Position numbers and translations under genes: made by a program
Notes under the pieces: model-generated
Told to the model about the DNA's origin: nothing
The model's database searches: none
Seen by the model: only the letters and a program-made list of their open reading frames with translations
From: Ampullaceana balthica
Taxonomy: Eukaryota; Mollusca; Gastropoda; Lymnaeidae
Direction: 5' to 3'
NCBI GenBank assembly: GCA_944989445.1
Contig: CALYLW010000057.1
Location: forward strand, 1,410,984 to 1,474,983
Length of the DNA stretch: 64,000 nucleotides
Shown: piece after piece, positions 11,801-25,172 of the stretch
How positions within the stretch are numbered: position 1 is the stretch's first letter
Layout: every line of letters begins with the position of its first letter

Positions 11801-12316
11801 CTCACTTTGTAGCTAGTTTCCAGAAAACATTTTTTTTTAAGTTAGTGATGTATTTACAAAATAAATGATCTTTCTTTTTTTTCCTCCTGTGTTATTATAA
11901 TATCATTCAAGAGAAAATTAATAGTAAACAGATAGATAATCTTTTTCAATAGGTAACCTAGGTTTTTGGTGAAAGCACAGCGCGAGTCAGACCCAAGATT
12001 CCACTTTTTCTCCTTTTGTAAAGTATCAATCTTTTTTTTTAGCAAGCTGATTGAAGCTGCAGAGTTTTGTGCCTATGTACGTGGTCAAAACTCTCTTTGC
12101 ACCCCGGGCATCACTTACTGGAAGATGCATACAGTTTCAAGTGGTTTTAGAGCAAGTTATAGGGAATCTTAATTGAAAGATTTTCAGGCTGTGTAAAAAA
12201 ACAACAACACAACAACGTGGATATGGAAAAAAAATATTGACGTCATATTCTCCGTCTCCATGTGCAACAACCGCTACGTCCCCATCTCTATGTCAGGCAT
12301 GGACCCTACGCCGGTT
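11801..12316. other. intergenic, nothing recognised
   Basis: AT-rich spacer between genes 1 and 2. Small open frames on both strands show no recognisable family and no splice context matching the arrestin genes. Confidence 0.5.
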
Positions 12317-12583
12317 AGGGGCCGTTCATAAAGTACGTCACGCTATTTTTTACCATTTTTAACCCCCTCCCTCCCCCTGTCACAAAGCTCAGAAACAAAG
12401 TACTAGTTAAAGTACGTCACATTTTCGAACAAAAATTTATTTTTTATCAACAAAATAATTAAAATTTAATAGAAAACACCGTGACGTCACACATGGCCGG
12501 ACCCCCCTCCCGCCTGTCACAAACTGTCACACTTTCTTACACCCCCCCTCCTGGAGCGTGACGTACTTTATGGACGGCCCCTT
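12317..12583. mobile_element. MITE, short GTACGTCACGC form, well preserved
   Basis: The left end AGGGGCCGTTCATAAAGTAC is the near-exact inverse of the right end GTACTTTATGGACGGCCCCT, and both flank a GTGACGTCAC centre. The flanking GGTTA/TTACC suggests a TA or TTA target duplication. This is the best-preserved short-form copy here. Confidence 0.88.
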
Positions 12584-13114
12584 ACCATATCGACCCAACA
12601 ATACCAACTCGATCAACACATCTACAAGTGAAACTAACACCTATATCCTTTAAAGTTGTTACATTTGTAGTTTTATCAATTTAGATTTGTTACAGTTGCA
12701 GTTGAAGTTTTATCATTTAAGTTTTTGGATTACGATTAATAGAGCGTGGGTCGCCCAAGATAACGATGTTGCATCAATCTAACGCAGTGACGGACCTAGA
12801 TATACATTTGCATGTAAATGTGATGTGATATAAATCTTTTTATATATATTTTATTTATTGTATTCTTCCATTGTTCGTGATTTTGACATGATTGCATAAA
12901 AGAAAACAAAGGCAGAAAGAAGAAAAAAACTGAATTGAGTTTGCCCAAAACGTTCAAGCATGTGACTATAAAATCTGGCACATTTTGGAGGAAATTTATT
13001 TAATAATATACAGGCAATTACGGGAAAGCAAACTTTTAAGTATTTTGCATTAATATTTTTGTGTGTGTTTTGTGTTGGACTATATTAATTTTTATTATTA
13101 TCCCTGGTGCAACA
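12584..13114. other. intergenic, nothing recognised
   Basis: AT-rich spacer with no coding or RNA signature that I can identify. Confidence 0.5.
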
Positions 13115-13309
13115 CAGTGGTGCCACTAGGGGGTGAGGGGGTTGCGGATCGCACCGGGTGAACCCTCACAAGGGGTGATACCAAAATGTAAAATTCTGTA
13201 TGCCCGTTATTTGGCACTGGCAGACTTGGAGGAGGTCTATGGGGTAAGTCATGAAGGGGTTCACCATGAGCTACCGCACTGGGTGACACCAACCCTGGCG
13301 ACGCCTCTG
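13115..13309. mobile_element. hAT-type MITE, GGCGTCACTAG family, copy 2 (inverted)
   Basis: Ends CAGTGGTGCCACTAGG and CCTGGCGACGCCTCTG, with the exact 8-bp duplication GTGCAACA at 13107-13114 and 13310-13317. Its interior is the reverse complement of copies 1862-2068 and 49423-49621. Confidence 0.9.
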
Positions 13310-13586
13310 GTGCAACACTAGCCGGCAGTGACCTTATTCTTTTTCTTCCTGTGTCATCGATTGAAAATATCCCACACATACCGTCATTTGATTTATTATT
13401 GACTTTATGGATTATCTCCGCTTGTTCCAGTTAAGCTCATTGAGTAAAAAAAATTGTAGTCTATTTTATAGATGAACAATATTATAGATGTTGTGCCATT
13501 ATTTTCGTTCAGCCTGATAATGATATGTGAGATGTCATTCGTCTTTTAATAACACCTTTCTTTTCGTTACATTTAGTGGAACATAC

Positions 13587-13587
<1 letters not shown>

Positions 13588-13668
<81 letters not shown>
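13588..13668. repeat. (TA)n microsatellite
   Basis: About 40 uninterrupted TA dinucleotides. Two minus-strand open frames with runs of Tyr-Ile are products of it and are not genes. Confidence 0.98.
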
Positions 13669-13670
<2 letters not shown>

Positions 13671-14352
13671 GCAAAGGTTTGAACACCAGCCCCCCTCCCC
13701 CACCCGATAACCAACAAGCAATACGTCACAGTCCGTCAAGGATTCCATCGACCACTGGCTAATAAGTCTCCAACTTTACATTAAAAATTAATCGGAAGAA
13801 AAATAAACTTCTATAGTATGTGTTCATCGCCCCGTTAACCCTTTGTACTTTGTAAACAAGTGTTGGCGATGGGCTTGAAATTGATCCGCCTCATGAAGCT
13901 GCTAATGTTCCGTTTGAACTATCAGCACCTACTTTGTGGCCATCCTTTCAACTAGGCCCACATAACTCAGTGCAGGGTATTTCACACCCACCTTTGGTCT
14001 ACTTTTTTTCTCTACTTTTTTTCTCTGTCCTTTCTTTGACACATGTGTCTGTGATGACAACTTGCGTGTGACCAGGGCTTTACCTATTTCACAACACTTG
14101 ATTACCGTGTGCTATTTCGAAATATACCGTACCCTATTGAACGCTTGGTTAACATGTGTTATGGTTTATTTAAAAGTCTTTGGCTCGGGGATTGTACAGC
14201 ACGTCCTGCAGATCACGTAAGTTTAATTATAATTTATGTTCCATAAAATGAATAAACTAACTAGAGTTCGACTTTAATTACTACAGATAACATACAATAT
14301 GGCAGACATGATAAAAAAAGGAATGATCCAATGATGAAATAAGAAACTATAT
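13669..14352. other. intergenic upstream of gene 2
   Basis: No exon is proven. ACATAACTCAGTGC at about 13960 and CACTTGATTACCGT at about 14095 resemble 35955-36045, and part of it occurs inverted near 38090, so this is probably a dispersed repeat rather than a promoter. CACGTAAGTTTAA at about 14215 would be a good splice donor for a non-coding first exon, but nothing confirms it. Confidence 0.35.
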
Positions 14353-14608
14353 AAGGGCCATCCATAAAGTACCTCACGCTCCAGAAAAGGGGGGGGGGAT
14401 CTAAGAAAGTGTGACAATTTGTGACAGGGGGGGTCAGGCCATGTGTGACGTCACGGTGAATTGAATTTTAATTATTTTGTTAATAAAAAAAACAAAATTT
14501 TTGTTCGAAAGTGTGACGTACTTTAGAGGGGGGGGGGTCCGAGATTTGTGACAGGGGGGGGGTAAAAATTGTCAAAAATAGCCTGACGTACTTAATGGAC
14601 GGCCCCTA
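14353..14608. mobile_element. MITE, short GTACGTCACGC form
   Basis: Left end AAGGGCCATCCATAAAGTAC and right end CTTAATGGACGGCCCCTAAG, with inner G-rich tracts and a GTGTGACGTCACGG centre. It lies about 450 bp upstream of the gene 2 start codon. Confidence 0.85.
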
Positions 14609-15058
14609 AGGCTACACGTCTATTAAAATTATTGTTCTATTTAAAGGCGTGTCTACTTTCTAGATTTAAAAATAATAATTATTTACCGGTATGACATTGG
14701 TAGACATAAATAATTAACACCCTGTCCTTAATTTTTTATTGTTTTTTTTTAACATTGTAATCGCTCTTGAAATAAATTTAAGCCTAAGTGATGAAATGGT
14801 TGGGGATCCTATAGATAAAGAAGACAATGGAAACTATTAAGAATCTCCTCAAATTTCGGATATAAGTCAAATCTAAAGATTTAATAGTCTCACTTCAGGT
14901 TCAGGCTATCTCATCCCCCTCCCCCACCAAAAAAAACCCCCAAAGAAGTAAAACAATAACAAAAAAACATAGACAGATAATTAATAATGAATAAATTGCG
15001 GTGAAAAATGTTTTTTTTTCTTTGTATTTTTGTTATTTCTATAGGCTGAAGCCTCACT

Positions 15059-18000
15059 ATGGGGAAACTGAATATATTTGAGATTTCCTTTAGCAATGGA
15101 AGTGGTGTATTTTATAGTGGTACCATTCTTCAAGGCAACGTCACGATTGAACTGACAGAGCCAATGAAAATGAGAGGTTTGTGGTTTACTAATTCAAATT
15201 TTTAAAACTTTAAACTTTACAAAATATATATTTTTTTAAAAAAATAATAATAAAGACCGGCAATAAGAAAGGTCGACTAGTGAAGAAATCACTTAGATTT
15301 GTTTCACTTTATAACCTGTTGTAATTAGGGCATCATGCTATGTTTAAGCAGCTACAGATGTCGAGAAAATGAGAATTAAGTAACGTATTACTGTCCTATT
15401 TAAAATATAAACGTTTCTGTTAAATTGTTTATTTAAATATATTTTTTAAAAGGAATCAGGCTGAAATTCGAAGGTAAAGCCTACGTCCATTGGACCGAGA
15501 GCCATTCCACGGGCTCTGGTAAAAACCGTCACACTACAACCAGGCATTACTCTGCCACTGAGAGATACTTTGATCAAGATGTTCTTTTATTTGGAATATG
15601 TAAGCTTTAATATATAATTCAACCCCGGATATACAGGATATATACCCTGATACAGCTAGTCACATATTTGTACCATCCGTTTTAAAAATAAATAACAATT
15701 TCGAAACATATTTCATTCTTTAATTAAACAAATTGCTGACTGATGATTTTTAATTTGTGTGTGTGTGTGTGGCTATGTTGGGGTGGAGTGGTTTGGGGGG
15801 GGGTCATAAATGATTTGTTTGTCAGCTCATATAATTTGATATTGTATATCCCCCTTTATCAATCGTTCAGTTTACTCTAATTTAATGCAATTAATTTTTC
15901 TCAAACTTTCCATTTAAAACGTTTAGGGTCCGGGCAAGGCAGTGACACAAAAGAACTACCAGCTGGAAGGCATACGTATCCATTTCAGTTTCATTTGCCA
16001 CAAGGTCTTCCTTCTTCATTTGAGGCATACATAGGCCATGTTAGATATACAGTTAGTTGCACAATTGACAAGCCCTGGAAGTTCGATCACAAAACGAAGC
16101 GGGTCTTCACCATAATCAGTATATTAGATCTAAATCAGCAACCGAATACTATGGTAAACCAAAGAGCAATTTCTTTTTTATAAAAAAAAATCAGTAAGAG
16201 CTATTTCGGTACTTGTCTGTTATCCGACCACCAAAAAGATTTAAAAAAATTTTTTGAGGGGTATTAACTGCTGGAAACCCCGCGAAACTTAGGCTATTAC
16301 AATTTACAAATTACTACTAAATAAATTGAAATATAATTTTATATCTAGAATATGACGCAGAGTCGCGTTGTGGCTTTTATTTCGCTCCTTTACTGATTTC
16401 CATGGCCGCTCGATTAATTGGGTGTTAGCAACGGTAATAGGATCAACGAAATGTAGGCTGTGATTAATGATTAAGGGTTTCGTGAGTGTCATCCATGCCG
16501 AATGAAAAAAATAAATAGTGATATTATATTACAATTGATAATGCATAAGGCAACCTACATTTTTTTAATGGCAATTTTCTTTCATTTATCGTTTAGATTG
16601 TTTTTAATCAGTGTTGTTCTCATTCTTGTCAAATCTTAATATAGGGGACGCGGTGGTCGAGTGGCAGCGCACTGGACTGTCGTACCGATGGTAGTGTTAG
16701 GCGGCTGGGTAATGCGTGGAACCCACAAAGCCGTGGCCTGTGAACGCTGCATCACTTACCAACAGATCATCTGTCATGGTCTGTGGACGCAACTATCTTC
16801 TGCATAGAAGGAGCGTCTGTATAGATTAGATAGGAAAGATAAGATAATTAAATTAATAAAGTGAATATAGTCAATCTTGTTAAGTATAATTTATTTTATA
16901 GTGTATTGGTATTAGTATGGCTTATACAACAGTTAATACAAAAAATATAAATAATTTTAAAAATCTTGGTGGTCGGATAACAGACAAATCCCGCTATTTC
17001 TTACAGGAAAGGTGAAAACAAAATTTTGTTATTGTATTTATTTATTTTCAAACATTATTAGGAACATGTTACTTTGGTTGTTGTTGGTTTCATGACGTCT
17101 TTCGACATCGACAATTGTTCGAACGTGACCCCTGCCCCTACTTGACCTCATTCTCTCGCGGTTTTGGATTCGGATTAATTTCTGTGTTCTGGATTAGTTA
17201 TTACTAAAAGCCAATGATAATAAAAATGATTATAAAGAGCAAGTTCATTAATAATAAACTTTTAATTAAGAATGAAAGTGCCCTGTACACATTATTCGAT
17301 TATCAGCTGTCAACAAAGTGTGTTTTTTTTCCAGATATATATATTTTTTTTAAAACTCGCATTATATTTATTGTTGATAAACAGCAACCAATTATTAAGA
17401 GTGGCCTCCCTCTAGTAGTTAAGTATAATATTTATTTCGCGTAAATTTCAGCCATGCATGTCGTGCAATTTAAAAACAATTGCCTACGCCTACTGAGTAA
17501 GTAATATACTCACCAATCAAATTTAATTTAAATCAATCTTTGTATTTGTAAACTAGGTGGCTGTCACCTGCATGATTAAATTCAGTTAGTATCACTCCCT
17601 GTTGACAGTTAAGTTGAAGAAGATGCGTTCTCCTTCAACAAATCAAATATATCTTCATACTCATAACTTTATAAGGAAAAGGCATTAATTCATTAATAAT
17701 TTAGTTATATCTAAGATCAATGTAATAATAGTATTTTTGTGAAATGCGTCACGCCACTAAAATGTGAATGAGTTAAAGATGAAAAATTATTTAGTTTTTT
17801 TAAAAATAACTTAACTAATTTACTAGTACTGATAATTACTGGGAGTTAGTCTAGTGCATTTCAATATTAAAAGATCCATTACCAGGTACTGGGTAATTTA
17901 TAGAAGCTTTTGAAAATAACTTACATAAAATAAAGTCTTATTAATTTTTGCTTCCATTTTAATAACATATAGTCTATAGATACAATAATATAAACAGTAA

Positions 18001-20920
18001 TGTTATTTTTAACATAAAGATCAGTTCAATGAAGAAATGTTCATTTCATTTTAATAAGATGAAATTAAATAAAGTCTTTTTACTTCACTCCATATCTCAA
18101 TAGTCTCGACTCCAAGGAAATAAACAAAAACATTTGTGCTGTTTATGTTGTAAATCAGGACCTATCGAGGCAACTTTTCACATTGACAGAAGTGGTTATG
18201 TACCTGGAGAAGCTGTGAAGCTGTATGCTGAGATAAGTAATGGAGCAAGCAGACGAATGGACAAATCATATGTAGATTTAAAAATGGTAAGTTTTACCTT
18301 CAAGTACATACAGTGACATACATTAAAATTGATGAATACCTTACTAAGTAAGACAAGATTTTTTCTACAGTCTACCGGTAATAATTTTATCCTCACATAT
18401 TATGATGGACACACTTTTATTTTAAAAACAAAAATTCTTTCCATCAATTTGGTAAAATAAAAGTAATAAAACCAACAATTTCTGAGCAAAATATTGTGAA
18501 TAATTTTAAGACTGCTGTGTTCTATAGTTTTATTATTTTTAAGTGTGTTTTAATTTGTTTGTATTTATTTTACTACACTTCTTAACAACATACAAAAGAT
18601 AAACTGGATTAGGATTAAGTTCTTAACATAACTTTTCTGACTCTATTACTACAAAATTGATTAAATAGTCTTGATTTTTTTCCCCTCCAGTTCATATTTT
18701 GTTAAAAATTGTGATGATTGAAGGAATGTTTAATTTTAAAAAAAAATCTAACTTGAAAATCCTATGAGACTGAAACAATAGTGTGAAAATGTTTTACCCA
18801 GTTTTAAACCTCGTCCAATGATAATTGATTTGTATTTAATGAAAGATAAGATTTTAATTTCCAAAATACTTTATTAAGGTTACAACATTTCATGCAACTA
18901 CAAAGTCAAGAAGAACAGTATCTGAAGTGGCTCAGGTCACTCGTCCAGGGATTGCAGGTCACGGTGAAGACAGCTGGACAGGGGAGGAGTTGATTATTCC
19001 ACCACTGCCCCCATCTTTCCTTGTGGGTTGCAAAATAATTGACATACATTATGTCTTACAGGTGAGCGAAAGTAAATATGAATAATTATAATTATTCTTC
19101 AGAACTTCAACAATGGGGGTATTGGAGTGGGATAATTTTATGGTTGGTAATGCTTCCAATTGCTGTTTCTGAATTTCTCTAGTAAAAAAAGCAATATGGG
19201 AAGAAAAAAAAATTTCCAATCCACAAGTTTGGATCACCACATGTAATGGAAAACACATATTTGGACTTTGAATGTTCAACAACTTTCTAATTTTAAAACC
19301 TACTAACAATTATGTCTTGAACAGTAACTGTATAAGGTAATTTAATTACTTTTTTAATGTAATGAGCCATGCAATGTCAGAGAAGGTGTATCTTTTTACC
19401 ACGTTTTTATTAACTTGCTTCGTGTCTGTCCACAATTTTTCAAATTTGGCAACGTAAAATTGAACCACTCCTGATGGTCCAAGAGAGCTCAAAATTTTGC
19501 CACAGATAGATTTTGGATGACAATACATTGTATCAAAATTTCAGATCAATCGATTGTACCGCAATTAAATTATTGCATTTTTAAGTTTATCTCTATATAA
19601 GCATATGTATCCGTTTGCTACTGTTCACACTCACATGAAAAACTGAGTTAACCCGTGACCTCATCCCTGTGGTATTAAAACGTTGGGCGGGGGCATATGA
19701 GGTGTTTGGTAAAATTAATAGAGGTAAAAAATATTTTTAAAAGGGAAGTTCAATTTAGTGAAGCAAATTGAATAAGAAAGCAGTCTTATTCTTAATATGA
19801 ATTAGTGTAGTGTTTTGTTAAAAATTGGACTAAAAATAATAAAATAAATAGAGGTAAAAAAGGATTTTTAAAAACTACGTTTTTATAAGTGGACTAAAAA
19901 AGAAGAAAATAATTGAAAACTTATAAGTTCAAGTACTTTTATTTAATATGACTAAAAACGTTTTTAGTCATATTAAATCAAAGCTTTTATTATAAATGAA
20001 GATTATATTTAATTTCAGTGGTGACATGTGTCATGTCCCTTAACTTGTTTTTGAACATTTGTTTTAACTTTGTAATCATGGGATGCATTAAAAATAGAAA
20101 ATTTAGCCTACTGTCAACTTAAAATCTATTGAATTCGAGTGAAGCCACTTGTGTTGAGAGATTACTATCCATGAACTAAAAATTTCAGCTGAATGTTGAC
20201 CCATCTGGACCCGCCTTGGATCTTGAGATACCTCTAGAGATTATCATTGGCACCATACCCCTGAGATCAGTTGTAGAGCAGCATCCTCCAATGCCGCCCC
20301 CTGGCTACAACACTGCAAATATGTACGCATGGGAGACTACCCCTACAGCTCCTCCTGCTGAATTATTATATCCCCTTCCACCACCAAGCGACCTGCCTAA
20401 TTTGCGTAAGTATAAAATTACCCCCCCCCCTCTAATTTGCATTCATTTTCCTAGATTTATGGCTGATCTGGGCTTTATATCTCTTCTGGGTATACAACTG
20501 TAAAAAAGAAATTATCTCTAAAAAATTACATTCTCCATAGTTTTTTTTTAAAATTGGTGGCTCAATTTAATTATTCTATGTTCAGCCTTAAACAAACCAA
20601 TTTAATTTTGTCATCTTTAATAGCCTTATGTATTTTAGTGGTATTCTCAAGTATTTGATTTTATTATTTAACATTTATGCTGCTATAAAAAGGTAGTTCT
20701 CATCATCTAAAGTTATCTTTGAAACATATTTAACAACTCAAACTTCTCCATTTCAGCTCCGCCCTCTTACAATGAGTGCATTACTGGACGTTTCAAGACA
20801 CACGAAGAAGGTGATGGTGAGCATACCAGAGGTAACACGGAGTATGCACCTGTTTACACTTACTATAACTGGGGCCACACACCTGGGACCATGCCGGCGC
20901 AATCAAAGAATGCAAGTTAA
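15059..20920 (+). CDS. alpha-arrestin, gene 2, seven coding exons
   Basis: Coding exons: 15059-15176, 15453-15599, 15927-16153, 18104-18286, 18879-19061, 20189-20405 and 20757-20920. All have GT/AG borders and phases identical to gene 1, giving 1239 nt, 412 residues with no internal stop. It starts MGKLNIFEISF in the same CCTCACTATGGG context as gene 1, just after an acceptor at 15043-15044. The C domain opens with CCLCCKSGPIEATF. Tail motifs are PPGY (323-326) and PPSY (360-363), followed by PVYTYYNWG. It is closest to gene 1 by exon sequence. A SINE sits in intron 3. Role inferred from family: adaptor linking membrane cargo to NEDD4-type ubiquitin ligases. Exon 6 is 9 nt longer than in gene 1. 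Confidence 0.94.
16644..16846 (+). mobile_element. tRNA-derived SINE with LINE tail, internally deleted
   Basis: The head GGGGACGCGGTGGTCGAGTG contains an A-box-like segment. The body GTGGCCTGTGAACGCTGCAT matches the fuller inverted copy at 39160-39440. The 3' part (CTTCTGCATAGAAGGAGCGT then AGATTAGATA) is the tail of the CR1-like LINE, implying that the LINE machinery mobilises this SINE. About 110 bp of the middle, including the B box, are missing. Confidence 0.8.
19370..19640. repeat. dispersed element, copy 3 (partial)
   Basis: Shares TCAAAATTTCAGATCAATCG and GTACCGCAATTAAATTATTG with 1074-1530 and 11385-11800. Both ends are degraded. It lies in intron 5 of gene 2. Confidence 0.55.
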
Positions 20921-22442
20921 TGAACATAAACAAAACAAATTTGTACAAAGATATAAAGATATATTTATTATGCATTAGGGCTACAGATGCATCATGTTAA
21001 TTATCTGTGATAAGATTTTATTTCAATCTTGACATTTTTATAGATGTTCCAACCTAACGGTTTCTTAATTAGCTTTTTTAAAAAAATAAATGAGTTTGTT
21101 ATTGGTTACCCATAATGTAAATGACATATTGTTAAGATAGCTTTAATACTTTTTTATTTACTCGAATAGTTTTATTTGAAGTAATGATTAAAAGAAAATT
21201 CTACATAAATGATAATATAACTGATATACGAGTTAATCAAACTTTTTTTTACATTTCTGTACCAATAAACATACTTCTTTTTGTCTTCCGAAACCATGTT
21301 TAAACGTTTAACCTAAAGGTTTTTTCTATGTTTGTTTACACTGTTACGATAAATGATATTATTTTCAAAAGATTTATTGAAATTATCTTTGTAGCCTATA
21401 CATGCTAATAGTGCAACCACTCTTACATACTTTTGGGTTGAAGGCAAGATTATTACCATCTCAAAGGAAGAATAATTCTCCCAAATTTGCTTCATTACTG
21501 AACATTAATTTATGGGATTCTTGGATGATTTTATTCTTCCTTCTGTGTTTTTACTCTCTTACTTTGATACGATGGCAGAAAGAGTTTAACGATCAAACAA
21601 TATTTTATGTTTGTATATGAATGTAACAAAGGATGCAGTTCTATATTTTCAAATTTAGAATCATTATTTTTAAATGTAGAAAACAGAAAGCAGTTTTTCT
21701 TTCTTAAAAGTTGAAAATAAAATTGAAGCACAAAACAGCTTTACTAATAACTGATTAAACAATTTTTTGAAATACATATTTGCTTATCTCACTTAAACAG
21801 TGCTCATCAAATGGAATTATTGTTATACATGTAATAATTTATTTTGTGTTTAGTGAACAAAAGTTTAAAATACTAATTACATTTAATAATGTTTTTATCA
21901 TTCCTAATATTTATTTTATGATTGTTTTCTTAATATTTATTAAATAACCTTAATGAAGTTCTAATTATAATTTTATTATTTCTGATTATATTGTAATAGT
22001 TATATAAATTTTTAAAATTTATTTATATTCATTATAAATATGTGTACCAGTATTTTGCAAATTTACATAATTCATTTTAGAAATCTATTGAAAATGTTAT
22101 TGACCATTCTTAAACTGTTTTTATATTTTTAAGTTTAAAACAATTTACAATGTTTGCAGTAGATGATCACCCAAGTATTAGTTCACACTGGTTTATTTGA
22201 CTGAATAAATGAATACAACCAATAATAATATACTGTACCTTTGTTATTTTATTTTAATTTTATTCCAATATCAACTTACAAACTTACAATAAATTATCAG
22301 AATATGAGTCAATCATCTAATGATCTTATCTCTCACTGCCACATTCGGATTTTCAAAATATTTGTTAATATTTAGGATTTGTTCCAGCCACAAAGTTCAG
22401 TTGTAAACACATTTTGTTGATCTACTGATGTTTGTTTGTGTT
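20921..22442 (+). other. 3' flank and probable 3' UTR of gene 2
   Basis: AT-rich, with candidate AATAAA signals, including GACTGAATAAATGAAT near 22200. Parts (21015-21055 and 21980-22440) recur at 54600-55130 next to the broken gene 5, so this flank belongs to a duplicated block. No coding exon. Confidence 0.6.
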
Positions 22443-22897
22443 TACTGTTTCAAGCTTAAGGAACAGATTGCTGCCAGATTCATTACTGGAGGAAATTCAA
22501 AACTGACAAGAATAACACCATTAGTTAAATCATTAAACCTTGAAACACTAGAGGATAGAAGAACCAAGAGTAAAGTAGTAATCATACATAAAGAAATTAA
22601 TTTTAATTTGGAAATACATGTACAACACAAAGATAACTTAATACAACCCTCAGATAGACATGAGGATAAAAACACCTTTCTTATTCCGTATGCCAGAACA
22701 CAACACATACAAATTTTCGTTCTTCCCGTCCGGAATTCGGGCGTGGAATGGGTTGCCTGAAGAAACAAGGAAAACCAACACTTTATCACCATTTAAATCT
22801 CTAATAAAAATGCAGGACTAAAAACAAACCATAGTTAAGCGTAGGACGCAATAATCTTCTGTATAGAAGGAGCATCTGTAACAGATAAGATAAGAAC
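22443..22897 (+). mobile_element. CR1-like LINE 3' fragment, 5'-truncated
   Basis: Encodes AARFITGGNSKLTRITPLVK and LNLETLEDRRTKSKVVIIHK, the same C-terminus as the minus-strand copy at 6179-7345. It ends GTATAGAAGGAGCATCTGTA plus AGATAAGATAAG. The frame breaks before the final NSGVEWVA segment. It lies between genes 2 and 3. Confidence 0.85.
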
Positions 22898-25172
22898 AGT
22901 CAAACATTGGTTGTCCCCCTGAGTGTGCACATCGTGTCAGTAAATTAGTTCTATAAATAAACAAATACAAATGCAGAAATATGAAAAATAACTTTTATAA
23001 ATTTTGTTTTTTTACAGAAACATAATTGAATAATTGTGCATTTAAAAGATTTATTTTCATATTTTCAAAAAGTTGGTCTCAAATTTAGTCTGATAATTAT
23101 AATTCGTTTTGTAAGACACTATTTATAGGTTGTATGAGAAACCTGATTTTACAACCTGAATTTACTTTCAAATCACATAGCACTGTTTTCAATTAAAGTG
23201 GTTTAAATTTTAGTTGTAAGTCTGCACCTTAATCTGGATAATTAATTTAGAAACTTATAAGAAGTAAACTTTACTGGCATTTCATCTACAGGGTAGGTAA
23301 CACGTTGATATGCTTTCTGCAGTGCAACTCCTTAAACTTTGTGACCTCCCCTTTCCATTTTACATTTCACTTAGGCTCTTACGCTGTTTCACGTCAAAGC
23401 AAAATAGTTTTTTCATATTACCCCCCCCCCATAATATAATACAATATTTATATATACAATTTCAAATTATCGGAAGACCGATTAAAATCAACCAGCGGCA
23501 CAGACAGAGACATGGGTCTGACATTAGTAACAACAAAACAATCCGTGCCAGTACAGCTTAACAGTTCAAGTGACCTACTTGCCTGGTTGGCAGTTTGCCC
23601 GAGGTCAGTAGAAGTAAAAATAATATAAATAAAGACCAGTTGAAGTTGAGTGCAGTTATGATAGGAAAGAGATGCTTGTACTGTGGTGTAGTTCGTTGTA
23701 AGAGAGCAAAACTATCTCACTCTCAGTAAGACTGTACTTACTAGAGGAAGAGTCATCCTCATTCATATGTTGAAAAATGTAAGTATTTGTGAAAAATAAA
23801 ATGCGTCAAAATATGAAATTAGCTGATTTAAACTTAAAATAGATTTAGTACCGGTATAGATTAATTATTTATCTAATCTATTATATAATATATTTCACCT
23901 AAACGACCATGTGCAAATGAGCAGTGAGTGTTTAATATTCAAGTATCTATACCTTTTGGTTTGCCAACTGCACCATTTCTTTCATATACTCATTTTGCGT
24001 ACAAGAATGACAAGATGGTGTATGTAAGTTCTAGGATTATTAGCAAAATACAAGACACAGTCAAAACAGTTTTCATTTGCGAACTGCTTTTTTGTTAACA
24101 GTGCATTCTTCACATGGGCATGGGGGTAATAAAATATATTAGGCTTATTGGGGCTAAAGATAGTGTTTTACCATGTGTCCGGGTCACGTCCTCTTCTTAT
24201 GCCCTTGTACGGGCGGTTTTCCAGATCGTCCGTCCCCATCGATCGATCTATACTTTCTTACTTACTATTCTGTGCGTTATACTTGAATATCGGAGATACA
24301 TGTATATGCTTGTGTTCAGCCCCAGGCGCAATCTATGATCCCAACTCCAATTTCCTCAAATGCCGATGATTTTGATGATAATGACTCAGAATGAGATACT
24401 TTCACTACTGTTTGGTAAACTTCAGTAATTTACTTACTAACTTACTGTTTCTTTTCAGTTAGCTAGTGTGGTGCACTGAACATTCAGTTAATACAAGTTT
24501 ATAATTAAATAAGAACAATATTTTATGTAGTTTAACCTTAATTTTATTTGTACAACACTTAATATTGGGCATATTTGATGAAAATTTTGCGTGCCCTCTT
24601 TTTCCATCTGACAATTATGGTAACCCTAGACTAAAGAGACACAAACCTAAATATTCCACCTAGTAAATTACAGTGAAAATGAAAGCCAAACCCAGAGGTG
24701 CAGACAGAAAGCAATATCATTGTCTTTTAAAAATACAAATGTACTTACAAAATACCTGATTCAACAACTGATGGTTCTAGAATTTCACACATGCATTTTA
24801 AACAGTTTTTGGAAACACTCATTTAATTTTGTAGATAATATTTTTATATATATATAACTATCACTTTTTTAATATTAAGTAAGGGCTGTGATCATTGTTT
24901 AAATAATTCCTGCTCATAATGATGGGATTTGTGATGTTTCTGTAAATAGTATCAGTTATCATCTTTCAAAACAATTTACAGAGTTCCCGGCACAAAAAAC
25001 ATTGATTCTAATTTAAATTTATTGACTCATTTATACCAGGGAAATAGACATTACATGTATAACTAAATGTACATTGACCTAAATTGGACTAATTTTTTTA
25101 TCTACCTCAAACAAAAATTTTTGTAATAAAAGGTTTTATTTTTCTTTATTTAAGGTTTACATTCTAGAAACC
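22898..25172. other. intergenic between genes 2 and 3
   Basis: Sequence to about 23130 still matches 55200-55370 beside gene 5. AAAAATGTAAGTATTTG near 23775 is a strong splice-donor match and could end a non-coding first exon of gene 3; this is speculative. GATGAAAATTTTGCGT and TTTTTCCATCTGAC near 24575-24610 recur upstream of gene 4 (about 40325-40365). Confidence 0.4.

Noticed and set aside
13509..13748. Minus-strand frames with Tyr-Ile runs
   Set aside because: They read through the (TA)n microsatellite.
13951..14165. Conserved promoter of gene 2 shared with 35940-36130
   Set aside because: Part of the shared block also occurs inverted near 38090, which fits a dispersed repeat better than a promoter.
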